20,371 nt of DNA, from contig JAJVUU010000032.1 of assembly GCA_021621525.1 (NCBI GenBank), positions 1 to 20,371 on the forward strand, written 5' to 3'. Under the pieces are notes generated by a model that was given only the letters and a program-made list of their open reading frames with translations, was not told where the DNA came from and ran no database searches. The DNA comes from Caryophanales bacterium (GTDB lineage Bacteria; Bacillota_I; Bacilli_A; RFN20; CAG-288). Below, piece by piece: positions 8,565 through 16,262 of the stretch; the stretch's first letter is position 1, and the number at the start of each line of letters is the position of its first letter. The translations under genes and the position numbers were made by a program.

Positions 8565-10169
8565 TCAGTCAACCTTCGGACCGGCCTTGACCAATGCCTT
8601 ACCGGCATCGTTGGTTTCGTATTTATGGAAGTTCTTGACGAAACGGGCAGCAAGGTCCTTGGCCTTGACATCCCAATCCTTCGGATCGGCATAGGTGTCT
8701 CTCGGATCGAGGATGCTGGTAGCAACACCTTCGAGTTCAGTGGGGACTTCGAAGTCAAAGTAAGGAATCTTCTTGGTAGAAGCCTTGAGGATGGCACCGT
8801 TGAGAATGGCATCGATGATACCGCGGGTATCCTTGATGGAGATACGCTTTCCGGTTCCGTTCCATCCAGTGTTGACAAGGTAAGCCTTGGCGCCGGACTT
8901 CTGCATATGCTTTACAAGCTCTTCGGCATATTTTGTCGGATGGAGTTCGAGGAAGGCCTGGCCGAAGCAGGCAGAGAAAGTCGGAGTCGGTTCAGTTATG
9001 CCACGTTCCGTACCAGCAAGCTTGGCAGTGAAGCCGGAGAGGAAGTAGTACTGGGTCTGTTCCGGAGTCAGGATGGAGACAGGCGGAAGGACACCGAAGG
9101 CATCGGCAGAAAGGAAGATGACGTTCTTGGCAGCCGGAGCATGGGAAATCGGCTTGACGATGTTCTTGATGTGATAGATAGGATAGGAAACTCTGGTGTT
9201 TTCAGTGACGGTCTTATCGTGGAAATCGATGTTTCCTTCAGCATCGACGGTGACGTTCTCCAAAAGAGCATCTCTCTTGATGGCACCATAGATGTCCGGT
9301 TCGGCATCCTTGTCAAGATCGATGACCTTGGCATAGCATCCGCCTTCAAGGTTGAAGACGCCATTATCATCCCAACCATGTTCATCATCACCGATGAGGA
9401 GTCTTTTGGGATCGGTGGACAAAGTGGTCTTTCCAGTTCCAGAGAGGCCGAAGAAGACGGCTGTATTCTCACCATTGAGATCCGTGTTGGCAGAGGAATG
9501 CATGGAGGCGATTCCCTTGAGCGGGAGATAGTAGTTCATCATGGAGAACATGCCCTTCTTCATCTCACCGCCATACCAGGTGTTGAGAATGACCTGTTCG
9601 TGGGAAGTGATGTTGAAGACGACAGCAGTCTCGGAATGCAGACCGAGTTCCTTAAAGTTCTCGACCTTGGCCTTGGAGGCATTGTAGACGATGAAATCAG
9701 GCTTGAAGTTCTTGAGTTCTTCTTCGGTCGGACGGATGAACATGTTGCGGACGAAGTGAGCCTGCCAGGCGACTTCCATGATGAAGCGGACAGCCATACG
9801 AGTATCCTTGTTGGCACCGCAGAAACCATCGACGACATAAAGCTTCTTGCCGGAAAGTTCCTTCTTGGCAAGATCCTTGACGGCAGCCCAGGCTTCCTTG
9901 CTGGCCGGATGGTTGTCGTTTGGATATTCCTTGGAATTCCACCAGACGGTGTCATGGGAATTCTCGTCATCGACGATGAACTTATCCTTCGGAGAACGGC
10001 CGGTGTAGATACCGGTCATGACATTGACGGCACCGAGCTTGGTGACCTGGCCTTTTTCATAGCCGGTCAGGGCAGGGTCGGTTTCGGCTTTGAATAATTC
10101 TTCATAAGAAGGATTGTAGACAACTTCTTTGACGTCAGTGATACCATACTGGGTTAAATCGATACTCAT
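8565..10169 (-). CDS. pckA: Phosphoenolpyruvate carboxykinase (ATP)
   Basis: This 534-residue cytoplasmic enzyme interconverts oxaloacetate + ATP and PEP + CO2 + ADP. The ATP-type family is clear from the P-loop [10 protein letters not shown] (241-250), the kinase-2 motif LIGDDEHGW (258-266), GRSPKDKF (57-64, substrate-binding Arg58) and [10 protein letters not shown] (199-208). Length is normal for the family (about 525-540). It lies 53 bp after birA on the same strand, next to a sodium-pumping oxaloacetate decarboxylase operon. In fermenters this enzyme often runs toward oxaloacetate, forming ATP. That direction is an inference from context. It has its own extended -10 promoter and a strong downstream terminator, so it can be expressed independently of the oad operon. 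The Shine-Dalgarno match (AAAGGA) is somewhat far from the ATG, about 13 nt. Confidence 0.97.
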   Translation of the reverse strand: MSIDLTQYGITDVKEVVYNPSYEELFKAETDPALTGYEKGQVTKLGAVNVMTGIYTGRSPKDKFIVDDENSHDTVWWNSKEYPNDNHPASKEAWAAVKDLAKKELSGKKLYVVDGFCGANKDTRMAVRFIMEVAWQAHFVRNMFIRPTEEELKNFKPDFIVYNASKAKVENFKELGLHSETAVVFNITSHEQVILNTWYGGEMKKGMFSMMNYYLPLKGIASMHSSANTDLNGENTAVFFGLSGTGKTTLSTDPKRLLIGDDEHGWDDNGVFNLEGGCYAKVIDLDKDAEPDIYGAIKRDALLENVTVDAEGNIDFHDKTVTENTRVSYPIYHIKNIVKPISHAPAAKNVIFLSADAFGVLPPVSILTPEQTQYYFLSGFTAKLAGTERGITEPTPTFSACFGQAFLELHPTKYAEELVKHMQKSGAKAYLVNTGWNGTGKRISIKDTRGIIDAILNGAILKASTKKIPYFDFEVPTELEGVATSILDPRDTYADPKDWDVKAKDLAARFVKNFHKYETNDAGKALVKAGPKVD

Positions 10170-10209
10170 AAGATTTTGTGTTTCCTTTCTTTGAATTGAC
10201 TACGAGTTA

Positions 10210-10218
10210 ATTATAACA
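10210..10218 (-). promoter_or_regulatory. Extended -10 promoter of pckA
   Basis: The minus strand reads TGT-TATAAT (plus-strand complement 10210-10218), a perfect extended -10 element about 40 bp upstream of the pckA ATG. No good -35 is found at 16-18 bp, which is usual for the extended type. The element lies just beyond the birA stop, so pckA can be transcribed separately from the oad genes. Confidence 0.65.
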
Positions 10219-10222
10219 AACT

Positions 10223-10942
10223 TCAATGATAATTGTGTTCCAAAGTTACTTCTCCGGATTTGATTTTTGTTTCTTTTCCGTCTTCCAGCAACAGGAGGCT
10301 TCCGTCTTTGGCTATGCCGAGCACTTTACCATGTCTGTCTTCGCCATAGTAGTTCAGAATGACTTCCCTGCCATCCAGATAGGAGTGGCTTTGGAGGACA
10401 TCTAGGAACGAATCATCTTTTTTCAGATAGGAACCGTAATACTTCACAAACTCAGATACAAATTGATTCAGAATCTCTTTCTTGTCAAAACGACGACCGG
10501 CTGCTTCATATAGAGAGATGGCTTTGCTTCGGATATCTTCAGGAAAGGAAGCGTTGTTGACGTTTATGCCGATTCCTAGGATGATGGCTTCCATCTTTTC
10601 CTTTGTTACGGCTTCAAGAAGGATTCCAGCACATTTCTTATTCTGGATGAGAACGTCGTTTGGCCATTTGATGCTTGCCTGGATGTGGTTCTTTTCCAAA
10701 AGGGAATATAAGGAGACACCTGATAGAAGCGGAAGAAGTTCACTGCGTTTTGCATCGATGTCCTTCTTCAGAAGGATGGAGAAAATCAATGAATCCTTGT
10801 CATCTTCCCATTTCCTTCCTCTTCGTCCTTTGCCGGCGGTTTGATGGCCGGCACAGACGAGGGTCATATCTTCAAGGCTTTCGTATTCTCTTTTGAGGTA
10901 GGAGTTCGTCGAATCGATTTCGTCGAAATAGAGATACTTCAT
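10223..10942 (-). CDS. birA: Biotin-[acetyl-CoA-carboxylase] ligase, monofunctional
   Basis: This 239-residue cytoplasmic enzyme activates biotin with ATP and attaches it to a lysine of a carrier protein. Visible motifs are the biotinyl-AMP loop GKGRRGRKW (37-45), KWPNDVLI (92-99) with its biotin-contacting lysine, and CAGILLE (104-110). It begins directly with the catalytic domain (DEIDSTNSYLK), so it lacks the N-terminal winged-helix repressor domain of E. coli BirA. It belongs to the short, non-regulatory class. It starts 7 bp after oadB and follows the biotin carrier gene in the same operon, so the decarboxylase carrier is its obvious substrate. It may serve other carriers in the cell as well. 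Confidence 0.92.
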   Translation of the reverse strand: MKYLYFDEIDSTNSYLKREYESLEDMTLVCAGHQTAGKGRRGRKWEDDKDSLIFSILLKKDIDAKRSELLPLLSGVSLYSLLEKNHIQASIKWPNDVLIQNKKCAGILLEAVTKEKMEAIILGIGINVNNASFPEDIRSKAISLYEAAGRRFDKKEILNQFVSEFVKYYGSYLKKDDSFLDVLQSHSYLDGREVILNYYGEDRHGKVLGIAKDGSLLLLEDGKETKIKSGEVTLEHNYH

Positions 10943-10949
10943 ATAGGCA

Positions 10950-12122
10950 TCAGCCTAACATCTGGATGAGGAGACCGGCAGCGACGGCGCTTCCGATGAC
11001 ACCGGCGACGTTCGGACCCATGGCGTGCATGAGAAGGAAGTTGCTCGGATCTTCTCTCTGTCCTTCCTTCTGGACGACACGGGCTGCCATCGGAACGGCA
11101 GAGACACCGGCTGCACCGATCATCGGATTGATCTTTCCGTGAGTCAGCCAGCACATCAGCTTTCCAATCAATACACCACCGGCAGTAGCGCAGATGAAGG
11201 CAAAGATACCCAAGACGAAGATGAGGAGTGTGCTGGTCGTAAGGAAGGTTGCAGCCTTGGCGGTTGCACCGACGCAGAGACCAAGCATGATGGTGACGGT
11301 ATAAAGAAGGGCATTGGAGGCATTTTCGACAAGTTTAGGAACGACACCGCTTTCCTTGATGAGGTTGCCCATCATGAGGCATCCGATAAGCGGAGCGGCC
11401 GAAGGAACAAGCAGGGTGACGATGATCATGACGGCAATCGGGAAGATGATCTTCTTGGTCTTGCTGACAGGCTTGAGTTCATCCATGTGAATCATACGTT
11501 CCTTCTTTGTGGTGAGAAGACGGATGACAGGAGGTTGGATGAAGGGGACAAGAGCCATGTAGGAATAGGCGGCAATGGCGATGCTTGAGAGAAGGTCAGG
11601 TGCAAGTTTCGTCGTCGTAAGAATGGCAGTCGGACCATCGGCTCCTCCGATGATGCCGATGGAAGCGGCTTGCTGCGGGGTGAAGCCAAAGGCAACGGCC
11701 AGCATGAAGGTGACGAAGATGCCGATCTGGGCGGCTGCACCGAGAATCAGTGTCTTAGGATTGGCAATCAATGGACCGAAATCCGTCGTTGCTCCGATTC
11801 CTAGGAAGATGAGACAAGGGAAGATTTCAAATTTGACACCGATGTAGAGATATCCTAGCAGACCGGAATAACCAGTGATGGATGTTTCATCTACATCCAT
11901 GATTCCGCTGAGCGGAAGGTTGGATAGTAGCATGCCGACACCCATCGGGATCAAAAGGTATGGTTCAGCTTTTCTGAAAATGGCAAGGTACAGAAGCAAT
12001 ATGGCCACAAGCACCATGATCAGACTTTTCCATCCGTCTCCGGTGAAAAAGTTTGCAATGCCGGTGCTCTTCAGGAAGTTCAGGAAGAATTCCCCGACGT
12101 TGTTTGTTAGTACGACAGGCAT
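10950..12122 (-). CDS. oadB: Sodium-translocating oxaloacetate decarboxylase, beta subunit
   Basis: This 390-residue polytopic membrane protein decarboxylates carboxybiotin and couples this to Na+ export. The family is unmistakable: IGATTDFGPL (with the Asp of the membrane-embedded conserved region), PQQAASIGIIGGADGPTAI, and a C-terminal GAAGVSAVPMAARV segment. About nine or more hydrophobic helices span the protein, and its length is typical for the beta subunit (375-440). It starts 5 bp after the biotin carrier stop; its Shine-Dalgarno (GGGGT) overlaps the end of that gene. Family members also serve methylmalonyl-CoA and glutaconyl-CoA decarboxylases. The neighbouring OadA-type carboxyltransferase makes oxaloacetate the likely substrate. 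Confidence 0.95.
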   Translation of the reverse strand: MPVVLTNNVGEFFLNFLKSTGIANFFTGDGWKSLIMVLVAILLLYLAIFRKAEPYLLIPMGVGMLLSNLPLSGIMDVDETSITGYSGLLGYLYIGVKFEIFPCLIFLGIGATTDFGPLIANPKTLILGAAAQIGIFVTFMLAVAFGFTPQQAASIGIIGGADGPTAILTTTKLAPDLLSSIAIAAYSYMALVPFIQPPVIRLLTTKKERMIHMDELKPVSKTKKIIFPIAVMIIVTLLVPSAAPLIGCLMMGNLIKESGVVPKLVENASNALLYTVTIMLGLCVGATAKAATFLTTSTLLIFVLGIFAFICATAGGVLIGKLMCWLTHGKINPMIGAAGVSAVPMAARVVQKEGQREDPSNFLLMHAMGPNVAGVIGSAVAAGLLIQMLG

Positions 12123-12127
12123 CTAGA

Positions 12128-12511
12128 TTACCCCAGAATGACCAAAACGTCTTTGCTGTTGACCTGCTGACCTTTGCTTACCTTGATTTCGGTTACGGTA
12201 CCGTCCGTCTGGGATTTGATCTCGTTTTCAAGTTTCATGGCTTCGAGGATGCAGACCACCTGACCTGCCTTGACGGCATCGCCGACCTTGACTTTGACGT
12301 CAAGGATTGTTCCCTGCATCGGTGCGATGATGGGGGTTCCGTTTCCGCTGGCTGCAGGAGCAGCTGCTGGTTTGCTGGCAGCCGGAGCTGCAGGGGCGGC
12401 GGCAGGAACACTGCCTTTGACGGTCTTGACTTCCGTCGGTTCGACTTCGGTGATGCCCATGACCTTGACTTCATAGGTCTTGCCGTTGACTTTGATGTTA
12501 TAGATTCTCAT
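12128..12511 (-). CDS. Biotin carrier protein of the oxaloacetate decarboxylase
   Basis: This 127-residue carrier shuttles CO2 on biotin from OadA to OadB. A short N-terminal domain (MRIYNIKVNGKTYEVKV) is followed by an Ala/Pro-rich flexible linker (about 36-57) and a biotinyl domain. The modified lysine is Lys93 in EAMKLENE, 34 residues before the C-terminus as usual. The residue after the lysine is Leu where Met is most common. The start is ATG 12511 because GAAAGG lies 6-7 nt upstream. A longer in-frame extension to 12577 would read through the lysine-rich end of oadG in another frame and is rejected. In Klebsiella this domain is fused to OadA; here, as in some other Firmicutes, it is a separate protein. 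Confidence 0.93.
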   Translation of the reverse strand: MRIYNIKVNGKTYEVKVMGITEVEPTEVKTVKGSVPAAAPAAPAASKPAAAPAASGNGTPIIAPMQGTILDVKVKVGDAVKAGQVVCILEAMKLENEIKSQTDGTVTEIKVSKGQQVNSKDVLVILG

Positions 12512-12527
12512 AGTTTGCCTTTCTGTT

Positions 12528-12881
12528 TTATTTCTTCTTTTTAAAGAAGGACTTCTTTTCTTTCTTTTCTTCGTCAATCAGCTTGCAACTGATGACCTTG
12601 ACGTCTTCCTTGCGTTCTTTTCGATAATCGAGCGTGGCAACAAGGATGGCAGCCATCATGTCTTCGTCAGCTTCGGTTCCGTCCTTCATCTTGACCTTTT
12701 CCTTGACGTCCAAGGCAGGAATCTTGTTTAGGAGGGACAATAGGAAGGCAATCAATGCCAGAATGACGAAAACGATGAGGACGCAAAGCAGGGAAAGAAG
12801 GGCTGCATCGCCGAAGTTTTTGACTTCCCAAAGCGGCTTTGTGGAATCCTGCGTCGCTGTTTCAAGAATTTTAAGCATCAT
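12528..12881 (-). CDS. oadG: Oxaloacetate decarboxylase gamma subunit (OadG-like membrane anchor)
   Basis: This 117-residue protein has one strong hydrophobic helix (about residues 26-51, ALLSLLCVLIVFVILALIAF), then a charged cytoplasmic part ending KKSFFKKKK. OadG proteins have one N-terminal membrane helix and a soluble tail that binds OadA, so the size, layout and position between oadA and the carrier gene fit. Sequence conservation in this family is low, and the call depends partly on context. The Zn-binding histidine-rich tail seen in enterobacterial OadG is absent. Its ATG overlaps the oadA stop (ATGA), indicating translational coupling. A second ATG codon follows immediately. Confidence 0.82.
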   Translation of the reverse strand: MMLKILETATQDSTKPLWEVKNFGDAALLSLLCVLIVFVILALIAFLLSLLNKIPALDVKEKVKMKDGTEADEDMMAAILVATLDYRKERKEDVKVISCKLIDEEKKEKKSFFKKKK

Positions 12882-14260
12882 AATTCGACGTTGAACTCCT
12901 CGGCTTCAAGGCCATATTTTTTCTTCAGGAACTTGATGGCAACCTGATCGAACAGGGCGATGGAAAGCACATCTTCATCGCACTTGGCAACCTTCTTATA
13001 TTCTTTCTTGAGCTTTTCGAATTCAGGCTCAAGCTTGTCGGCCGGTCGATAGGTGATGACCTCGTCGTCGCCGATGATCTTCTTCCTGACCTCAGGATTG
13101 ACTTCGGCAGGAGCTTTTCCGTAAAGTCCATGGAGATAGTCCTTGATTTCCTTAGGAACCATCTTGTATCTTTCGCCGGTGAGGACGTTCATGACGGCCT
13201 GTGTTCCGACCATCTGGGAAAGAGGTGTGACAAGCGGCGGATATCCTAAGTCTTTCCTGACCAAAGGTACTTCCTTGAGAACCTCGTCATATTTGTCCAT
13301 GGCACCCTGCTTTTCGAGCTGACTCATCAGGTTGGAGAGCATTCCTCCAGGAACCTGGTATTTGAGGATGTTGGGGTTGACACAGAGGGCCTTGACCTTG
13401 AGTGTTCCGTTCTTGAGATATTTCTGTTTGATCTTATCGAGCTTGGCTGCAGCCTGGTTGAGGAGTTCGCTGTCAAGCTTCGGATCATCCTTTGTTCCAC
13501 GGAGAGCGTAGTTGAAGGCTTCGGTGCAGGGCTGGGAAGTGCCACCGCTGAGCGGAGAGAGAGCCGTATCGATGATGTCGACACCGGCTTCGATGGCCTT
13601 GAGATAGGTCATCTGGCAGATTCCACCCGTGCAATGAGAATGAAGTTCAATCGGGAGATTTGTCTCTGCTTTGAGTCTCTTGATGAGCTCATAGGCATCA
13701 TTAGGAAGAAGAACACCGGCCATATCCTTGATGCAAAGAGAGTCTGCACCCATCTTTTCGACGTCCTTGGCAAGGTTCACATAGTAATCCACGGTGTGGA
13801 CCGGGGAAGTGGTGTAGCTTAAGGCAATCTGGCAGTGTGCATTGGGATACTGGGATTTATATTTGTTGACGGCATCCACGGCACTCTTGAGGTTCCTGAC
13901 ATCGTTGAGGGCATCGAAGACACGGATGATGTCGATGCCGTTAGCCAGGGATCGTTCGACGAATTTGTCGACGACATCATCAGGATAATGGTGATATCCC
14001 AAAATATTCTGACCACGGAAAAGCATTTGAAGCTTGGTGTTCGGACAGGCTTTGCGGATGGCACGGAGCCTTTCCCACGGATCTTCGTCAAGGAAACGGA
14101 GACAGCTGTCAAAGGTGGCTCCTCCCCAGACTTCGAGCGCATAGAATCCGGCTTTGTCTAAAAGTGGTGCGACTTGGAGAATTTCGTCCGTTGTCAGTCT
14201 GGTGGCAATCAGGGACTGAGATCCGTCACGAAGCGCAGTGTCTACGATTTTGATACCCAT
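12878..14260 (-). CDS. oadA: Oxaloacetate decarboxylase alpha subunit (carboxyltransferase, no biotin domain)
   Basis: This 460-residue cytoplasmic subunit transfers the carboxyl of oxaloacetate to carrier biotin, leaving pyruvate. The carboxyltransferase barrel shows TALRDGSQS (8-16, metal-ligand Asp12), ALEVWGGATFD (41-51), CIKDMAG with the carboxylatable Lys178, and ELHSHCTGG with metal ligands His207 and His209. The second half is the usual helical conserved domain. There is no biotinyl domain at the end; a separate carrier gene follows downstream. The start is ATG 14260, preceded by AAAGGA at 6 nt. An upstream in-frame extension to 14428 is AT-rich, non-conserved and rejected. It is the first gene of the oadA-oadG-carrier-oadB-birA operon. 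The barrel is shared with pyruvate carboxylase and transcarboxylase 5S, but the neighbours decide the assignment. Confidence 0.95.
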   Translation of the reverse strand: MGIKIVDTALRDGSQSLIATRLTTDEILQVAPLLDKAGFYALEVWGGATFDSCLRFLDEDPWERLRAIRKACPNTKLQMLFRGQNILGYHHYPDDVVDKFVERSLANGIDIIRVFDALNDVRNLKSAVDAVNKYKSQYPNAHCQIALSYTTSPVHTVDYYVNLAKDVEKMGADSLCIKDMAGVLLPNDAYELIKRLKAETNLPIELHSHCTGGICQMTYLKAIEAGVDIIDTALSPLSGGTSQPCTEAFNYALRGTKDDPKLDSELLNQAAAKLDKIKQKYLKNGTLKVKALCVNPNILKYQVPGGMLSNLMSQLEKQGAMDKYDEVLKEVPLVRKDLGYPPLVTPLSQMVGTQAVMNVLTGERYKMVPKEIKDYLHGLYGKAPAEVNPEVRKKIIGDDEVITYRPADKLEPEFEKLKKEYKKVAKCDEDVLSIALFDQVAIKFLKKKYGLEAEEFNVEL

Positions 14261-14489
14261 ACTTAGTCCTTTCTTAAAAACATACGGCAATATCATACAA
14301 TAAAAAAACTTGAAATTGTTACCCCTTTCCTGCTTTTTTCCATGAGGAAAACAAGATGGATTCCGACGCTTTTTGTTTTCGGTTGGGAAAAGAAAGCCTT
14401 TTTGATAAAAACATTGAAAAGATTGCATTTTCTTTTCTTTTTACTGGCTTCTGCCCCATTTAAAATATTGTCTTTACTAATCCTAAAAC

Positions 14490-14515
14490 TTGTATACAAA
14501 TCTTTTTGATCAAAA
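14490..14515. repeat. Tandem perfect palindromes TTGTATACAA and TTTTGATCAAAA
   Basis: TTGTATACAA (14490-14499) is a perfect 10-bp palindrome. TTTTGATCAAAA (14504-14515) is a perfect 12-bp palindrome. They are separated by only 4 bp and lie about 230 bp upstream of the oadA start. Such pairs can be operator sites for dimeric regulators, but in AT-rich DNA short palindromes also arise by chance. No bound factor can be named. Confidence 0.4.
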
Positions 14516-14534
14516 GTAGGACATCACTTCCATA

Positions 14535-14714
14535 TCATGAAAAGGGCGAGACCTTGAAGTGAGTTTCAACTTTTTGATTTTGTCTGTCTTTGCAGGCTTT
14601 GACATAAAACCGTTCATCCGTTCCAATCAGCTTATCCTTGCAATTATCGTCATGTAAGGCTCGATACATCGTCTCTATATACCTTATATATTGCTTTACG
14701 GGAGACTGAATCAT
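14535..14714 (-). CDS. Doubtful small ORF of 59 residues, unrecognised
   Basis: The minus strand is open from ATG 14714 to TGA 14535 and encodes MIQSPVKQYIRYIETMYRAL..., continuing with LIGTDERFYVKACK and ending HFKVSPFS. The amino-acid composition is protein-like (mixed charged and aromatic residues, several cysteines). I recognise no family, and there is no hydrophobic segment. An AAGGA lies about 15 nt upstream of the ATG, too far for a good ribosome site, and an in-frame stop sits just before. It could be a small protein, a remnant of a decayed gene, or chance. Confidence 0.22.
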   Translation of the reverse strand: MIQSPVKQYIRYIETMYRALHDDNCKDKLIGTDERFYVKACKDRQNQKVETHFKVSPFS

Positions 14715-14848
14715 CCCATGATGACTTCATCCTTTTTAACCATGATATTGCAAACATTCCCAGTCGATTGTAGAAGGAAGGGAATGACTCTTCTTACAAA
14801 GAGAATATCAGGGATGGTTTCTACCTTTTTTTTATCAAAAAAATGATA

Positions 14849-14854
14849 TATAAT
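14849..14854 (+). promoter_or_regulatory. Promoter -10 of gpmA
   Basis: A perfect TATAAT (14849-14854) lies 29 bp before the gpmA ATG. The -35 position contains only a T run (14826-14831), so that element is poor. AAGGAG (14868-14873) is a good ribosome site with 10-nt spacing. Confidence 0.6.
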
Positions 14855-14883
14855 CTTTGCCGTAAAAAAGGAGACTAACTCAC

Positions 14884-15633
14884 ATGACTAAATTAGTTTT
14901 GATCCGCCATGGCGAAAGTGAATGGAACAAGCTCAACCTGTTCACCGGCTGGACGGATGTCGAACTCTCCGAAAAGGGTGTCCAGGAAGCCATCACTGGC
15001 GGCAAGCTTCTCAAGGAAGCCGGCTTCACCTTCGATATTGCTTTCACTTCCACCCTCAAGAGAGCCATCCACACCTGCTGGCACGTTCTCGACGGTGTCG
15101 ATGAAGCCTACATCCCGGTCGTCAAGGACTTCCATCTCAATGAGAGACACTATGGCGCTCTTCAGGGACTCAACAAAGCTGAAACTGCTGCTAAGTATGG
15201 TGCCGAACAGGTCCATCAGTGGAGAAGATCCTTTGACATCGCTCCTCCGGCCCTTGAACCGGATGATGAGAGAAATCCTGCCCTTCAGCCTGCCTATAAG
15301 AACATCGATCCGAAGGAACTCCCTCTCCATGAATCCTTGAAGGATACCATCGCCAGAGTCGTTCCATATTACAATTCCACCATCGTTCCCGAAATCAAGG
15401 CTGGAAAGAAGGTTCTCATCGCTGCCCACGGAAATTCTCTGAGAGCCCTTGTCAAGTATCTTGACAACATCTCCGATGAAGATATCGCCGGACTCAACAT
15501 TCCGACCGGTGTACCGCTTGTCTATGAACTTGATGAAGGCCTCAAGCCGATCAAGCATTATTATCTTGGTGATCAGGAAGCCATCAATGCCAAGATCAAT
15601 GCCGTCAAGAACCAGGATTCCATCAAGAAGTAA
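14884..15633 (+). CDS. gpmA: 2,3-bisphosphoglycerate-dependent phosphoglycerate mutase
   Basis: This 249-residue cytoplasmic glycolytic enzyme interconverts 3- and 2-phosphoglycerate through a phosphohistidine. The signature [10 protein letters not shown] places the phosphorylated His9 after Arg8. [13 protein letters not shown] follows at 20-32, then LNERHYG with catalytic Glu87, and [15 protein letters not shown] with the second histidine, His182. The length and the C-terminal [12 protein letters not shown] segment are typical of the E. coli/yeast-type dPGM. It has its own promoter and is followed by a hairpin, so it appears monocistronic. Confidence 0.96.
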   Translation: MTKLVLIRHGESEWNKLNLFTGWTDVELSEKGVQEAITGGKLLKEAGFTFDIAFTSTLKRAIHTCWHVLDGVDEAYIPVVKDFHLNERHYGALQGLNKAETAAKYGAEQVHQWRRSFDIAPPALEPDDERNPALQPAYKNIDPKELPLHESLKDTIARVVPYYNSTIVPEIKAGKKVLIAAHGNSLRALVKYLDNISDEDIAGLNIPTGVPLVYELDEGLKPIKHYYLGDQEAINAKINAVKNQDSIKK

Positions 15634-15652
15634 TTTTTCATCTATCGTATAC

Positions 15653-15686
15653 AAAGCCTGACGTCCTTTGGATTTCGGGCTTTTTT
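15653..15686 (+). terminator. Rho-independent terminator of gpmA
   Basis: AAAGCC (15653-15658) pairs with GGCTTT (15678-15683) around a 19-nt loop. The T run 15681-15686 overlaps the 3' arm. The hairpin starts 19 bp after the gpmA stop. The stem is modest but well placed. Confidence 0.6.
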
Positions 15687-15720
15687 CTATTTTTGTCCCC
15701 CTTTCGTCATCCAAATCCGT

Positions 15721-15726
15721 TATAAT
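15721..15726 (+). promoter_or_regulatory. Promoter -10 upstream of the cyclophilin-holA pair
   Basis: A perfect TATAAT lies 27 bp before the cyclophilin ATG and after the gpmA terminator. No good -35 is visible at 16-18 bp upstream. A ribosome site AAGG (15741-15744) follows with 9-nt spacing. Confidence 0.6.
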
Positions 15727-15753
15727 ATCCTGCGTATAGAAAGGCTTTAAACA

Positions 15754-16260
15754 ATGGTTATCTTACACATCAGAAATTTTGGTGACATCAAGATCGAACT
15801 CGACCGTGACAATGCACCGATAAGCTGTGCCAATTTCGTCTCTCTTGTCAAATCCGGCTTCTATGACGGATTGACATTCCACAGAGTCATCAAGGGATTC
15901 ATGATCCAGGGCGGAGATCCTGCCGGAAACGGAACCGGTGGTCCAGGCTATTCCATCAAGGGCGAGTTCAGCAAGAACGGCGTCGAGAACAATCTTTCCC
16001 ACAGACGTGGAACAGTCTCCATGGCCAGAGCCATGGACCCCAACAGCGCCGGAAGCCAGTTCTTCATCTGTGACAACAACAAGGACAAATTCCTTGATGG
16101 CGACTATGCCGCATTCGGCAAGGTCGTCAAAGGCATGGATGTCGTCGACAAGATTGCCTCCTCCAAGACGAACCAGCTTGATTTCCCTATGCCGGCTGTC
16201 TACATCGACAAGGCTGAGGCCATCGACGAGCCGGATGTCGAATTCGAGAAGATTGCCTAG
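15754..16260 (+). CDS. Peptidyl-prolyl cis-trans isomerase, cyclophilin type
   Basis: This 168-residue single-domain cyclophilin catalyses proline isomerisation during protein folding. The core motif FHRVIKGFMIQGGDP (42-56) contains the catalytic arginine Arg44 (equivalent to Arg55 of human cyclophilin A). It is followed by GTGGPGY, SMARAMDPNSAGSQFFI (89-105) and FGKVVKGMDVVDKI. No signal peptide is seen, so it is cytoplasmic. Compared with eukaryotic cyclophilins it is the short bacterial form. holA starts 2 bp downstream, so the two are very likely co-transcribed. Confidence 0.94.
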   Translation: MVILHIRNFGDIKIELDRDNAPISCANFVSLVKSGFYDGLTFHRVIKGFMIQGGDPAGNGTGGPGYSIKGEFSKNGVENNLSHRRGTVSMARAMDPNSAGSQFFICDNNKDKFLDGDYAAFGKVVKGMDVVDKIASSKTNQLDFPMPAVYIDKAEAIDEPDVEFEKIA

Positions 16261-16262
16261 GG

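Larger units (their letters stand above)
14261..14883. other. 623-bp intergenic region between divergent oadA and gpmA
   Basis: This is the longest stretch without a secure gene. It is AT-rich. At the oadA side, a weak -10-like TATGAT lies on the minus strand (14292-14297) without a convincing -35. In the middle are two perfect palindromes (14490-14499 and 14504-14515). A 59-codon minus-strand ORF covers 14535-14714. At the gpmA side there is a TATAAT. I see no tRNA, riboswitch or terminator that I can support. Confidence 0.5.

Noticed and set aside
8625..10097. A 490-codon open frame on the plus strand, opposite pckA
   Set aside because: It is an exact antisense shadow of a secure gene. The length comes from codon bias in pckA, and the product shows no family motif.
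12512..12577. Longer N-terminus for the biotin carrier
   Set aside because: The extra 22 residues come from the lysine-rich end of oadG read in another frame. The ATG at 12511 has a good ribosome site.
14261..14428. Longer N-terminus for OadA
   Set aside because: The extension is non-conserved and AT-rich, and AAAGGA is correctly placed before the ATG at 14260.
14893..15714. A 273-codon open frame opposite gpmA
   Set aside because: Antisense shadow of a gene with all catalytic residues; no ribosome site and no recognisable motif.
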